From Anaerolineae bacterium (GTDB taxonomy: Bacteria; Chloroflexota; Anaerolineae; Anaerolineales; Villigracilaceae), in NCBI GenBank assembly GCA_017303655.1, contig JAFLCE010000001.1:62001-126000 (forward strand): a stretch of 64,000 nt of DNA. Direction: 5' to 3'. Under the pieces are notes generated by a model. The model made no database searches. It saw only the letters and a program-made list of their open reading frames with translations, and was not told the origin of the DNA. Within the stretch, counting starts at the first letter, position 1. Every line of letters starts with the position of its first letter. The position numbers were made by a program, and so were the translations under genes. This document shows, one piece after another, positions 1 through 7,487 of the stretch.

Positions 1-575
1 CAACCACACTCAAATCCATTTTGGGATTAACACCCCCGCGTGAAGGCAAGGTCATTTTCAACGGGCAGGAAGTGAACGGATTGCGTTCCTTCGATATTGC
101 CAGCATGGGCATTGGTTTTGTCCCAGAACATCGCGCCATCTTCCGTGACTTGAGCGTGGAAGAAAATCTTAAGATCGCCGAACGCAAAAAGGGAGATTAC
201 CTCCGCAAGCGCGATTTTATTTTCGATCTATTCCCCGACCTCAAACGTCTCATCGCTTTGCCAGGTACGAGTCTCTCCGGCGGGCAGCAACAGATGCTTG
301 CTATTGCCCGCGCGCTTGTACCAGATAATCAACTCTTGTTGATCGACGAACCCAGTGAAGGTCTTGCGCCGGTCATCATTGAATCCATGATGGCTGCCAT
401 CCGCGAACTATCCAAAGACTCAACCGTCATTCTCGTTGAGCAAAATTTCCTTGTGGCGAGTCAACTGGCTGAATACTATGTCATCATCGAAGAAGGGCGC
501 TCGGTGCAGGATGGCAAGATGAAAGACCTCGCCGCCGATAAAGCCGCCATTCATCGTTTTCTGGGAGCCGCATAA
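1..575 (+). CDS. livF: Branched-chain amino acid type ABC transporter ATP-binding protein LivF, 5'-truncated by window edge
   Basis: The reading frame is open from base 3 and begins inside the Walker A region (residues TTLKSI, normally preceded by GxGK), so the first 40 or so residues lie outside the window. Visible motifs are the ABC signature LSGGQQQ, the Walker B LLLIDEPSEGLAP and the switch segment VILVEQN. Length and the EGLAP wording match LivF rather than LivG. The protein energises import of branched-chain amino acids, amides or urea with the two permeases directly downstream. The livH start codon follows its stop by one base, and the livH ribosome site (GGGAG) lies in the last livF codons, so translation is probably coupled. 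Substrate cannot be told from this subunit. Confidence 0.9.
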   Translation, partial: TTLKSILGLTPPREGKVIFNGQEVNGLRSFDIASMGIGFVPEHRAIFRDLSVEENLKIAERKKGDYLRKRDFIFDLFPDLKRLIALPGTSLSGGQQQMLAIARALVPDNQLLLIDEPSEGLAPVIIESMMAAIRELSKDSTVILVEQNFLVASQLAEYYVIIEEGRSVQDGKMKDLAADKAAIHRFLGAA

Positions 576-576
576 C

Positions 577-2121
577 ATGAACTCCTTTATTCGCAAGAAC
601 ATCGTCATACTTGTGGCTGTCCTCATCATGGCTGCCTTCCTCATCGCCGCCTCACAAGGCATGGAAAAACAAGACTTCGTCATCACGCTCTTGCGCGGTC
701 TCGCCGTCGGTTCCATCACCTTCCTCGTCGCTTCGGGCTTCTCGCTCATCTTCGGTCTGCTCGACGTGCTCAACCTCGCGCACGGCACGCTCTTCATGAT
801 CGGCGCATATATGGGTTGGACAGTTGTCGTCCGCCCGGATACATTTGTGGATTTGTTGACTCCGCTGGCGTTGATCGTTTCGGGTTTTGCGCTTGGGGAT
901 GTGTACCCGGCTCTCGCTAGCCGAATCAGGCTCGGCTTAAGCATGAAGCGGATTCTCCCCTGGGCTTTGATCCTCGTCTCGATTCTCCTCTTCGGCTGGA
1001 TTCTTCCTCGTTATCCCATCGCCATCTGGGACGTGGAGAACTACGCCCAAAGCCCCGTCACCTTCGCCTTCATGGCGGATTCGGGCGCACGTCTGCCCGT
1101 GATGCCTGCCGCATTCACTGAAGTGACCATGCCGAGTTCGTTCATCGGCTTGCTTCTTGCCAGCATCATCGGTGCATTTGGAATTTCGCTGTTCGACACT
1201 ACACCTCACACAGTAAGATTGAGCTGGAAGAATTTTGTCAGCATCACGATTGCGTTGGTTGTTGCTTTGATTGGCTTGATATTCAATGACCAACTCAGTG
1301 CATACTTGTATGGCTTGAATTCCAATTGGCTGTTTTTCATTGCAGTGCTGGTCGCTACCTTAAGCGGAGTTGCCCTCGGTGGTCTCATGGAAGCCACGCT
1401 CATTCGTCCGCTTTACAGCCGCCCGATCTATCAATTGATGCTCACGCTTGGTATGAGCGCCATTGGCATTGAAATGGTGCGAGCCATTTGGGGACGCCCC
1501 GAATTTGTGATGCCCAAGCCCGCTTTCTTCAACGGCGGTGGTGAAGCCTGCCCCGCCACGAACTTTGCAGACTGGTGGGCAAATCATTGCTCGACGATCT
1601 TGCTCTTTGATGGGCGTGTGCGCGTGTATAACGAGATCTTTATTCCGTTGGTCGGCTTGGTGGTGCTGATCTCGATCTGGATTTTGTTGCAACGCACCCG
1701 CCTCGGCATGATTATCCGCGCAGGTGTGCAAGATAGCCAGATGGTGGAAGCACTCGGCATTAACGTGCGCCGTGTGTTTACGATGGTATTCGCATTAGGT
1801 GTAGGGCTGGCTGCATTAGGCGGCGTACTAGGCGCTCCGTCCACGGGTCTTTCAAATGTGATGGGGGAGAGCCTCCTGCTCAATGCGCTTATCGCTCTCG
1901 CTATCGGTGGATTGACAAGTTACCCCGGCGCGGCGCTGGGCTCGGTGATCGTCGGTATGATCCAACAGTTCATCATCAAATACGGGCAGATCGGCATCGC
2001 TATTCCCTTTACCGAGATCATCTTCAAACCCACACCGCCGCTCGTGCCTGCTTCGACGGTGATGTTAATGGTGATTGTGTTGCTCATCCTACCAAACGGC
2101 TTGCTTGGTAAAAAGGAATAA
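577..2121 (+). CDS. livH: ABC transporter permease LivH family, with large internal insertion
   Basis: Inner-membrane permease of a branched-chain amino acid type ABC transporter. The N-terminal part (FSLIFGLLDVLNLAHG, about residues 57-72) and the C-terminal part (MEATLIRPLYSRP through ALIALAIGGLTSYPGA and the LPNGLLGKKE tail) are typical LivH. At 514 residues it is far longer than the usual 290 or so. The excess lies at about residues 90-260 and contains three or more extra hydrophobic segments (for example near WALILVSILLFGWILP and FVSITIALVVALIGLIF) with a loop between them. The frame is uninterrupted, so this is an insertion and not a sequencing artefact. ATG at 577 is preceded by GGGAG. 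It forms an operon with livF and livM. Confidence 0.88.
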   Translation: MNSFIRKNIVILVAVLIMAAFLIAASQGMEKQDFVITLLRGLAVGSITFLVASGFSLIFGLLDVLNLAHGTLFMIGAYMGWTVVVRPDTFVDLLTPLALIVSGFALGDVYPALASRIRLGLSMKRILPWALILVSILLFGWILPRYPIAIWDVENYAQSPVTFAFMADSGARLPVMPAAFTEVTMPSSFIGLLLASIIGAFGISLFDTTPHTVRLSWKNFVSITIALVVALIGLIFNDQLSAYLYGLNSNWLFFIAVLVATLSGVALGGLMEATLIRPLYSRPIYQLMLTLGMSAIGIEMVRAIWGRPEFVMPKPAFFNGGGEACPATNFADWWANHCSTILLFDGRVRVYNEIFIPLVGLVVLISIWILLQRTRLGMIIRAGVQDSQMVEALGINVRRVFTMVFALGVGLAALGGVLGAPSTGLSNVMGESLLLNALIALAIGGLTSYPGAALGSVIVGMIQQFIIKYGQIGIAIPFTEIIFKPTPPLVPASTVMLMVIVLLILPNGLLGKKE

Positions 2122-2128
2122 ACAAGCC

Positions 2129-3163
2129 ATGAAACATTTCTTCTCTTCTTATCGCGGCGCGCTCATTACCCTGCTCCTTTTGGTCTTGATGCCCTTCATC
2201 GTCGGCTTGATCGATGGGGCTTCACCCGCCACGGTCTTCGTCAACGGCAGTGGACAATCCAAATTCATTCAGGGTCTTGCGATTGAAATCTTCATCCTTG
2301 CCATCTACGCCATCAGCTTTGACTTGATCTTTGGCATTACGGGCATGTTGTCTTTCGGTCATTCTCTGTTTTATGGTGTGGGCGCATACATGACGGGCAT
2401 TGCCATTAAGAGCTTTGGCTTGCCGCTTCTGCCTACCTTTGGCTTGGTGTTTATAGCTGCTGTAGTGCAGGCAGTTCTTTTTGCGTTGGTTCTGCCCCGC
2501 GTGAAAGGTATTACCTTTGCATTGGTCACATTGGGGCTTGGCTCGGTCTTTCACATTCTGGTCATGTCCAGTGAGTTTGGTCCCTACACCGGCGCAGATG
2601 TAGGTTTGCAGGGCGTCATCGTTCCGGCATTCATCAGCCCGGCTAATGAACGCTTGCGTTTTTATTTTGTGATGCTGGCAGTCATGGTGCTGGTGTATCT
2701 GGTCTATCAACGCTTTGTGACATCCCCGACGGGGCGTGTTTGTGTTGCCATCCGCGAGAACGAAGGACGTGCCCGCATGTTGGGCTACAACACCTTCTAC
2801 TTTAAATTTGCTGCCCTTTTACTTTCCTCCGTCACAGCGGCAATGGCAGGTTTCTTCCACACCTTGTATCAACCCATTGTCAGCCCGAACGTGGCGGGTA
2901 TGGGCTTCACGGTGACGGCATTGCTGATCGTGTTGATCGGCGGTGTGGGTACGCTCAATGGAGCATTTGTTGGCGCACTGGTCTACCGTCTGCTCGATTA
3001 CGGTCTGCGACGCTACATTGGTGAAAGCGCCAGTTTTATCAACGGCGCGATCTATGTGCTGTTCGTGCTCTTCATTCCCTACGGCATTGTGGGGACGTGG
3101 CGCTTGAAATCCTTGCAGATCAAACAGGGTTGGGACAGGTTGCTGGGGATGTTTAGTCGATAA
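2129..3163 (+). CDS. livM: Branched-chain amino acid type ABC transporter permease LivM
   Basis: 344-residue second permease of the transporter. Typical LivM features are the early motif YAISFDLIFGITGMLSFGHS, the central cytoplasmic loop GRVCVAIRENEGRARMLGYN and the late motif LIGGVGTLNGAFVGA. About nine hydrophobic segments are visible. The ATG at 2129 is chosen because it has a GGAA-type ribosome site and gives a normal LivM N-terminus; the frame is open another 18 codons upstream but that would overlap livH. A rho-independent terminator follows at 3175, so it is the last gene of the operon. Confidence 0.9.
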   Translation: MKHFFSSYRGALITLLLLVLMPFIVGLIDGASPATVFVNGSGQSKFIQGLAIEIFILAIYAISFDLIFGITGMLSFGHSLFYGVGAYMTGIAIKSFGLPLLPTFGLVFIAAVVQAVLFALVLPRVKGITFALVTLGLGSVFHILVMSSEFGPYTGADVGLQGVIVPAFISPANERLRFYFVMLAVMVLVYLVYQRFVTSPTGRVCVAIRENEGRARMLGYNTFYFKFAALLLSSVTAAMAGFFHTLYQPIVSPNVAGMGFTVTALLIVLIGGVGTLNGAFVGALVYRLLDYGLRRYIGESASFINGAIYVLFVLFIPYGIVGTWRLKSLQIKQGWDRLLGMFSR

Positions 3164-3174
3164 GGAATATCAGT

Positions 3175-3204
3175 CAAGCCCTGAGAAATCGGGGCTTGTT
3201 TTTT
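3175..3204 (+). terminator. Rho-independent terminator of the liv operon
   Basis: Stem CAAGCCCTGA / TCGGGGCTTG (one G-U pair) with a GAAA loop, followed by six T residues, 12 bases after the livM stop codon. It ends exactly where the comM remnant begins on the other strand. Confidence 0.85.
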
Positions 3205-3535
3205 AGATTAGCATCTTTGGGTGGTACTGCAGCGCCTCCGCCAAATGCGGGGATTGGATATCTTCACCCTCCGTCAAATCTGCGATGGTGCGCGATAATT
3301 TCAAAATGGGGTGATAGGCTCTTGCTGAAAGTTGTAACTGGCTCATTGTCGACCGCATCAAACTCTGATGCTTCGACAAGCTCAGCACACCGCCTTCGGG
3401 CTGGAGTTAGCAAAATTGCCTGACCTCGCCGATGCGCGTGTCTGCGTTGCAAACGATGTCGGTGGAATTGGCGAAGCGTTGATTTTATATGTCTCTGGTG
3501 GTTTGCACACGTTTGCGGATGGTTTTGTCAACCTT
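3203..3535 (-). pseudogene. comM (Mg-chelatase-like ATPase) 3'-end remnant, copy 1
   Basis: Read on the minus strand this encodes the C-terminal end of ComM/YifB: LSARAYHPILKLSRTIADL, then IQSPHLAEALQYHPKM and a stop. Upstream of that TRIGEVRQFC and NQRFANSTDIVCNAD are recognisable, but two CAA codons have become TAA (in DI-Q-NQRF and QFC-Q-LQP), so it cannot be expressed as one protein. Homology with copy 4 (46145-46595) fades near 3535, so about two thirds of the gene is missing. A 24-base in-frame insert lies at 3369-3392. A dead gene fragment with no matching partner nearby. Confidence 0.85.
3369..3392. repeat. 24-base insert in comM copy 1, resembling a dispersed GCTTCGACAAGCTCAGC element
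   Basis: Compared with copies 4 and 5, the remnant carries an extra 24 bases between the codons for QPEG and SLMR. The insert contains GCTTCGACAAGCTCAGCA, which I recall as a dispersed intergenic palindrome half-site in several bacterial genomes, and it adds the residues GVLSLSKH without breaking the frame. Presence of the insert is seen directly; its identity as a mobile REP-like element is inference. Confidence 0.6.
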
Positions 3536-3655
3536 TCATGAAAAAACATTGCCAAAATGGAAGCACTATTTGTTGTATTCTCAATGCTACCTTTTATGCT
3601 AAACTGGAGTAGAATCAAAGTAAGTACCTTCTTATGCTTTCAGGTGGATGCGAAC

Positions 3656-5002
3656 ATGAAGGATAGGCAAAAAACATTGTTATTTTTCTTGTTGATGGGG
3701 ATGTCCAACCTTTTCTGTGCAGCGCCAATCCCGCCAACCATTACTCCATTTCCTTACACGGTTACACCTTCGCAAACCCCTCCAACAATTACGATCACTT
3801 CCACTCCAGTCACACCAACCCAAGCACCCAAACATGAATATTTCGTAAGCCCATCCGGGAATGATTCGAACCCGGGGACCTTCGCTGATCCCTGGAAGAC
3901 CATCCAAAAGGCGGTCGAGAACCTAGAAGCAGGAGACTGGGTGTACATCCGCGAAGGGACGTATGAAGGCATTCAGGGCGGATGGGTATTTCAAAATTCA
4001 GGCACAGCATCCCAACCTATCGTATTGAAGAATTACCCTGGTGAGCAGGTTATTTTCAGAATCACTTCCGCCACTGCGATTGACCATTACATCTTCAGGT
4101 GCGCCATCAATCCGCATAACCCTGTCAGTTGGCAGACGCCCAAGGCAGACCACATTCAGATCAGCGGGTCAGATGTAATACCGCGTATCCTATCGAATGG
4201 AGTGGAGAGCAAAATGGGGATCGTGTTTCAGGGATCGGAAGGCGAACAGTCTTCGGCGATTCATGTTTCGGACTGTGATAATTGGGAAGTATCAGGGGTG
4301 GACTTCATTGAAACCGCGTATGGGATCTTTACCGAAAAGAACAACTGGCATCTACTGGAGGAGCATAGCACCGATCATTGGTATGTGCATGATAACCGTG
4401 TATATAACTATTACCGCGAGTCGGGGATGCAATTCAATGGCAATTTCAACTTGATCGAAAATAATGAAATTTACAAAGTCAGCGACCGTTTAGATACTCC
4501 ACACGGTTGTCAACTAATCAACCTGCTGGGAAATAATAATATTGTTCGTGGGAATACCTTGAGCCGTTTGGGCAGTACGGCGGAGTGTCTTGGTATCTTG
4601 TTCGAATGGGACTTGTCGGATGCGAACCTGGTGGAGCAGAACATCATCAATGATGTCCCTGTGGGCATTGTCTTTCAGGGCGGGGATGGCAATATCATTC
4701 GTGGGAATACCATAACGGCTTCTCTCAACCCGACAGGTCCGGGCGTGAAGGTGGCATCTTATGACAATATCAACAGCTGGCCTTGTAATGACTACCCCGG
4801 CTCAGGCTCTTCTGCGGAAGCGCTTCTGCCGCCGAACGACCCATCCCACCCGGATTATAGGTACTACTATGAACCACGCAATTGTCATTCAATGAATAAT
4901 TTAATCACCGGTAACACTATCATTGGCTTTGACAACCCATGGGTCATGACCCCGGTGGTGGAGAATAGTAATATCTTTTCAGACAACATATTAATGCCTT
5001 GA
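3656..5002 (+). CDS. Secreted right-handed beta-helix (pectate-lyase-like) protein
   Basis: 448 residues. A basic start and hydrophobic stretch (KTLLFFLLMGMSNLFCA) form a signal peptide; the Cys is not in a canonical lipobox, so secretion or lipid anchoring are both possible. A Pro/Thr-rich linker follows (about residues 25-55), then YFVSPSGNDSNPGTFADPW, the usual entry to DUF1565/parallel beta-helix domains. After it come repeated strands of the type NLIENNEI, NNIVRGNTL, NIIRGNTI and NLITGNTI, which mark helical rungs. Such folds bind or cleave polysaccharide; no catalytic residues could be assigned. ATG 3656 has an AGGTGG site and makes a proper signal peptide; the frame is open from ATG 3557 but that adds a non-signal leader. 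It lies beside the polysaccharide locus, so a role in glycan processing is plausible. Confidence 0.75.
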   Translation: MKDRQKTLLFFLLMGMSNLFCAAPIPPTITPFPYTVTPSQTPPTITITSTPVTPTQAPKHEYFVSPSGNDSNPGTFADPWKTIQKAVENLEAGDWVYIREGTYEGIQGGWVFQNSGTASQPIVLKNYPGEQVIFRITSATAIDHYIFRCAINPHNPVSWQTPKADHIQISGSDVIPRILSNGVESKMGIVFQGSEGEQSSAIHVSDCDNWEVSGVDFIETAYGIFTEKNNWHLLEEHSTDHWYVHDNRVYNYYRESGMQFNGNFNLIENNEIYKVSDRLDTPHGCQLINLLGNNNIVRGNTLSRLGSTAECLGILFEWDLSDANLVEQNIINDVPVGIVFQGGDGNIIRGNTITASLNPTGPGVKVASYDNINSWPCNDYPGSGSSAEALLPPNDPSHPDYRYYYEPRNCHSMNNLITGNTIIGFDNPWVMTPVVENSNIFSDNILMP

Positions 5003-5019
5003 ACTGGCGGAGGGAATCT

Positions 5020-6498
5020 ATGAACATTAGCGATTATTTGATTCAATTTGGCGATGAGGATGCGGTTGCACTTATCACGGCGAAGGAGGAATTTACATAC
5101 CGGGATCTGCGACAAGCTACCGGGTCCGCTTTGGATGCGTTTCATTCCGCTGGTTTCGTTTCGGGTGACCGTATCGGCATTCTCGGCGGGAATTCCCTCT
5201 TTTGGGTGTCTAGTTATCTGGCAGCCATGAAGCTGGGAGCAATCGCCGTTCCTTTTGCCACCAAACTACCGCCGCATGAACTTGCCCAACAGATCGAACA
5301 GACCGGCTGCCGGGGGATCTGCATTGATAAACGTCTGCATAAAAAGGTTTCCCTGGAGCTTCCCCATTCGCTGATGATCATGGATGAAGGGATATTGACC
5401 GGAACGCCTTTGCACCCATTGCCCGATGACGAACCCGGATTCGACGAACATCATGATGCCGCGTGGATGCTGACTTCGGGCACGACATCAAAACCTCGGG
5501 TGGTTAGGATTACACATGCGAACATTCGCTCAAATACCGATTCGATCATTCGATATCTTGGGCTGACGGGTGCTGAACGGATGATGTCTATTCTGCCGTT
5601 CTATTATTGCTTTGGTACATCCCTGCTCCATACCCACTTGCGGGTTGGCGGGTCACTTGTATTGGGCGATACACTCGGTTTTCCGGAAAAAGTTTTGGAT
5701 CTTATGGCAGAAAAAAACTGCACGGGCTTCGCGGGAGTTCCAACAACATTTCAGATGTATTTGCGGAATTCTACGTTCCCGCAACGCACTTTGCCGGACT
5801 TGCGCCAGATCCAACAGGCTGGTGGAAAACTTTCGAACATTCTGATCGAAGAGCTGGTTCAATGCTGTCCACAAGCGAAGGTTTACATTATGTATGGACA
5901 GACCGAAGCGACTGCGCGGCTTTCCTATTTGCCGCCTGACGACCTGAATTTAAAAAGGGGCTCGGTCGGCAGGGGTATTCCCGATGTGACTCTTAAAGTA
6001 TTAAATGAAGCGGGCGAAGAAGTGAAGACTGGCGAAGTCGGTGAGATCGTCGCCTGGGGAGAAAACATTTCCCCAGGGTATCTCGATGAGCCAGAAATCA
6101 ATGTCGAAAAATTCGTACAAGGCTCATTACATACTGGTGATATGGCAACCACGGATGAGGAAGGTTATATCTACATCGTTGACCGTAAAAGTGATTTCAT
6201 CAAATCCTATGGGAACCGAGTTAGCAGCCAGGAAGTGGAAGCCTGTATTATGGAACTCAAAGAAGTTGTGGCAACAGCAGTCATCGGAATTTCCGATCTG
6301 TTGCGGGGGGAGGCGATCCGCGCTTATGTCGTCTTGCGTTCCAATTCAAAACTGGATGAGGCGGCGATTCTTAATCACTGTATGAAACGCCTGGCACGTT
6401 ACATGGTTCCCAGGGATGTGGTGTTTGCCCAAAGCCTGCCGGTGAATCAGCACGGAAAGGTTATCAAATCCGAACTGAGGAAAATGGCGATAGCCTAG
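5020..6498 (+). CDS. AMP-forming acyl-CoA/acyl-ACP ligase
   Basis: 492-residue ANL-superfamily adenylating enzyme: it activates a carboxylic acid as acyl-AMP and passes it to CoA or a carrier protein. Seen: the phosphate-binding loop AWMLTSGTTSKPRVV, YIMYGQTEATARL, the hinge region GYIYIVDRKSDFIKSYGNRV and the C-terminal catalytic lysine in HGKVIKSELRK. ATG 5020 is chosen for its strong GGAGG site at about 5008; an earlier TTG at 4999 overlaps the previous gene. Its stop overlaps that of the converging NadE-like gene (shared CTAG). With the acyl carrier protein and AsnB nearby it resembles the acyl ligase of exosortase-associated polysaccharide loci; a carrier-protein partner is therefore likely but unproven. 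Confidence 0.85.
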   Translation: MNISDYLIQFGDEDAVALITAKEEFTYRDLRQATGSALDAFHSAGFVSGDRIGILGGNSLFWVSSYLAAMKLGAIAVPFATKLPPHELAQQIEQTGCRGICIDKRLHKKVSLELPHSLMIMDEGILTGTPLHPLPDDEPGFDEHHDAAWMLTSGTTSKPRVVRITHANIRSNTDSIIRYLGLTGAERMMSILPFYYCFGTSLLHTHLRVGGSLVLGDTLGFPEKVLDLMAEKNCTGFAGVPTTFQMYLRNSTFPQRTLPDLRQIQQAGGKLSNILIEELVQCCPQAKVYIMYGQTEATARLSYLPPDDLNLKRGSVGRGIPDVTLKVLNEAGEEVKTGEVGEIVAWGENISPGYLDEPEINVEKFVQGSLHTGDMATTDEEGYIYIVDRKSDFIKSYGNRVSSQEVEACIMELKEVVATAVIGISDLLRGEAIRAYVVLRSNSKLDEAAILNHCMKRLARYMVPRDVVFAQSLPVNQHGKVIKSELRKMAIA

Positions 6499-7487
6499 AC
6501 GGGGGGTAGGGTAGAACCCGATTCCAGTGCGAGGGGAGTGGTCCGTAAATAATCTGTTGTGCGTTTTTTCTGCACGATGTCTGCGACTACCCTGCCAACT
6601 TGCTCCTCGGTCAGGCAAATGTCATTTGCGATCTCCAAAGCGGACATTCCGAGTTCCATGCCAAGCCAGATTTTATCGAGTAGGTCGAAAGGCACGCGGA
6701 AATAAAATTCCTCCTGTGTGCTTCCGGCGCTATAGGTATCTGTTGTTGGCGTGCGCTGGATGATGCTTTGAGGGACATCAAGGTATTCTGCCAATTGATA
6801 CACCTGTGATTTGAACAAATGTCGGATCGGCTGAAGGTCTGCACCGCCATCGCCATACTTTACAAAAAAACCCTGGTCATGTTCATTCTTGTTCGAGGTG
6901 CCGATGACAGCATAGTTGCGATGTTCGGCGCGGAAGTACAAGGTCAACATACGTGTGCGCTGTTTCATATTTGATGCTGCCACGATCCCTAAATAGGAAC
7001 GCGGAGATAATATCTTTCGCTGTTCTGGCAATCCATTACGTTGAAGCGCCAGGGAAAACACATTAAGTGCAGGCTTCTCTAATAAATTATCCGGCAATAC
7101 CAATTTGACCTTGTCACTAGTTGGAACATAATCCGGGAAAGTTTCACGAATAGCGACCGTAAGATTGTCGTAACATCCCAGCGCCGTCAAGGCAGGCGAT
7201 ATGTCGGTGGACACTAGTTCCACGCCAAAATGGGCAGCGACTTCTTCAGCAAGGCTTTCGCTCTCGTCACTTGAATCTTTTTCGGGCATGAACAAGGCAA
7301 TCACCTTATTTCGACCCAGAGCGCGAGCTGACAACCCAAGTACCACAGCCGAATCGATGCCACCGCTTACGCCAACGACTCCTCCGCGGCGCTTAAATTC
7401 TTGCAGGACCTGTCGCTCGATCCATTGAGAAATCCGAAGCGCCTCTTGTTCTGCCGGAATCTTCATAACTTTTGCTAATTGTGACAT
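6495..7487 (-). CDS. nadE: NadE-like ammonia-dependent amidoligase / NAD+ synthase
   Basis: 330 residues, N-type ATP pyrophosphatase fold. The PP-loop GVSGGIDSAVVLGL starts near residue 40; later motifs VIGTSNKNEHDQGFFVKYGDGGADLQPI and PTTDTYSAG match NH3-dependent NAD+ synthetases. There is no nitrilase/glutaminase domain, so ammonia must come from elsewhere. The family makes NAD+ from deamido-NAD+. Placement as last gene of a polysaccharide operon, overlapping asnB by 13 bases, raises the alternative that it amidates a sugar or acyl acid. ATG 7487 is chosen because GGAGG lies seven bases upstream; a GTG four codons earlier would remove that site. The dedicated function is uncertain; family assignment is firm. 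Confidence 0.82.
   Translation of the reverse strand: MSQLAKVMKIPAEQEALRISQWIERQVLQEFKRRGGVVGVSGGIDSAVVLGLSARALGRNKVIALFMPEKDSSDESESLAEEVAAHFGVELVSTDISPALTALGCYDNLTVAIRETFPDYVPTSDKVKLVLPDNLLEKPALNVFSLALQRNGLPEQRKILSPRSYLGIVAASNMKQRTRMLTLYFRAEHRNYAVIGTSNKNEHDQGFFVKYGDGGADLQPIRHLFKSQVYQLAEYLDVPQSIIQRTPTTDTYSAGSTQEEFYFRVPFDLLDKIWLGMELGMSALEIANDICLTEEQVGRVVADIVQKKRTTDYLRTTPLALESGSTLPPV

Noticed and set aside
3557-3655. Earlier ATG for the beta-helix protein
   Set aside because: The extra 33 residues would precede and spoil a good signal peptide; ATG 3656 has a better ribosome site.
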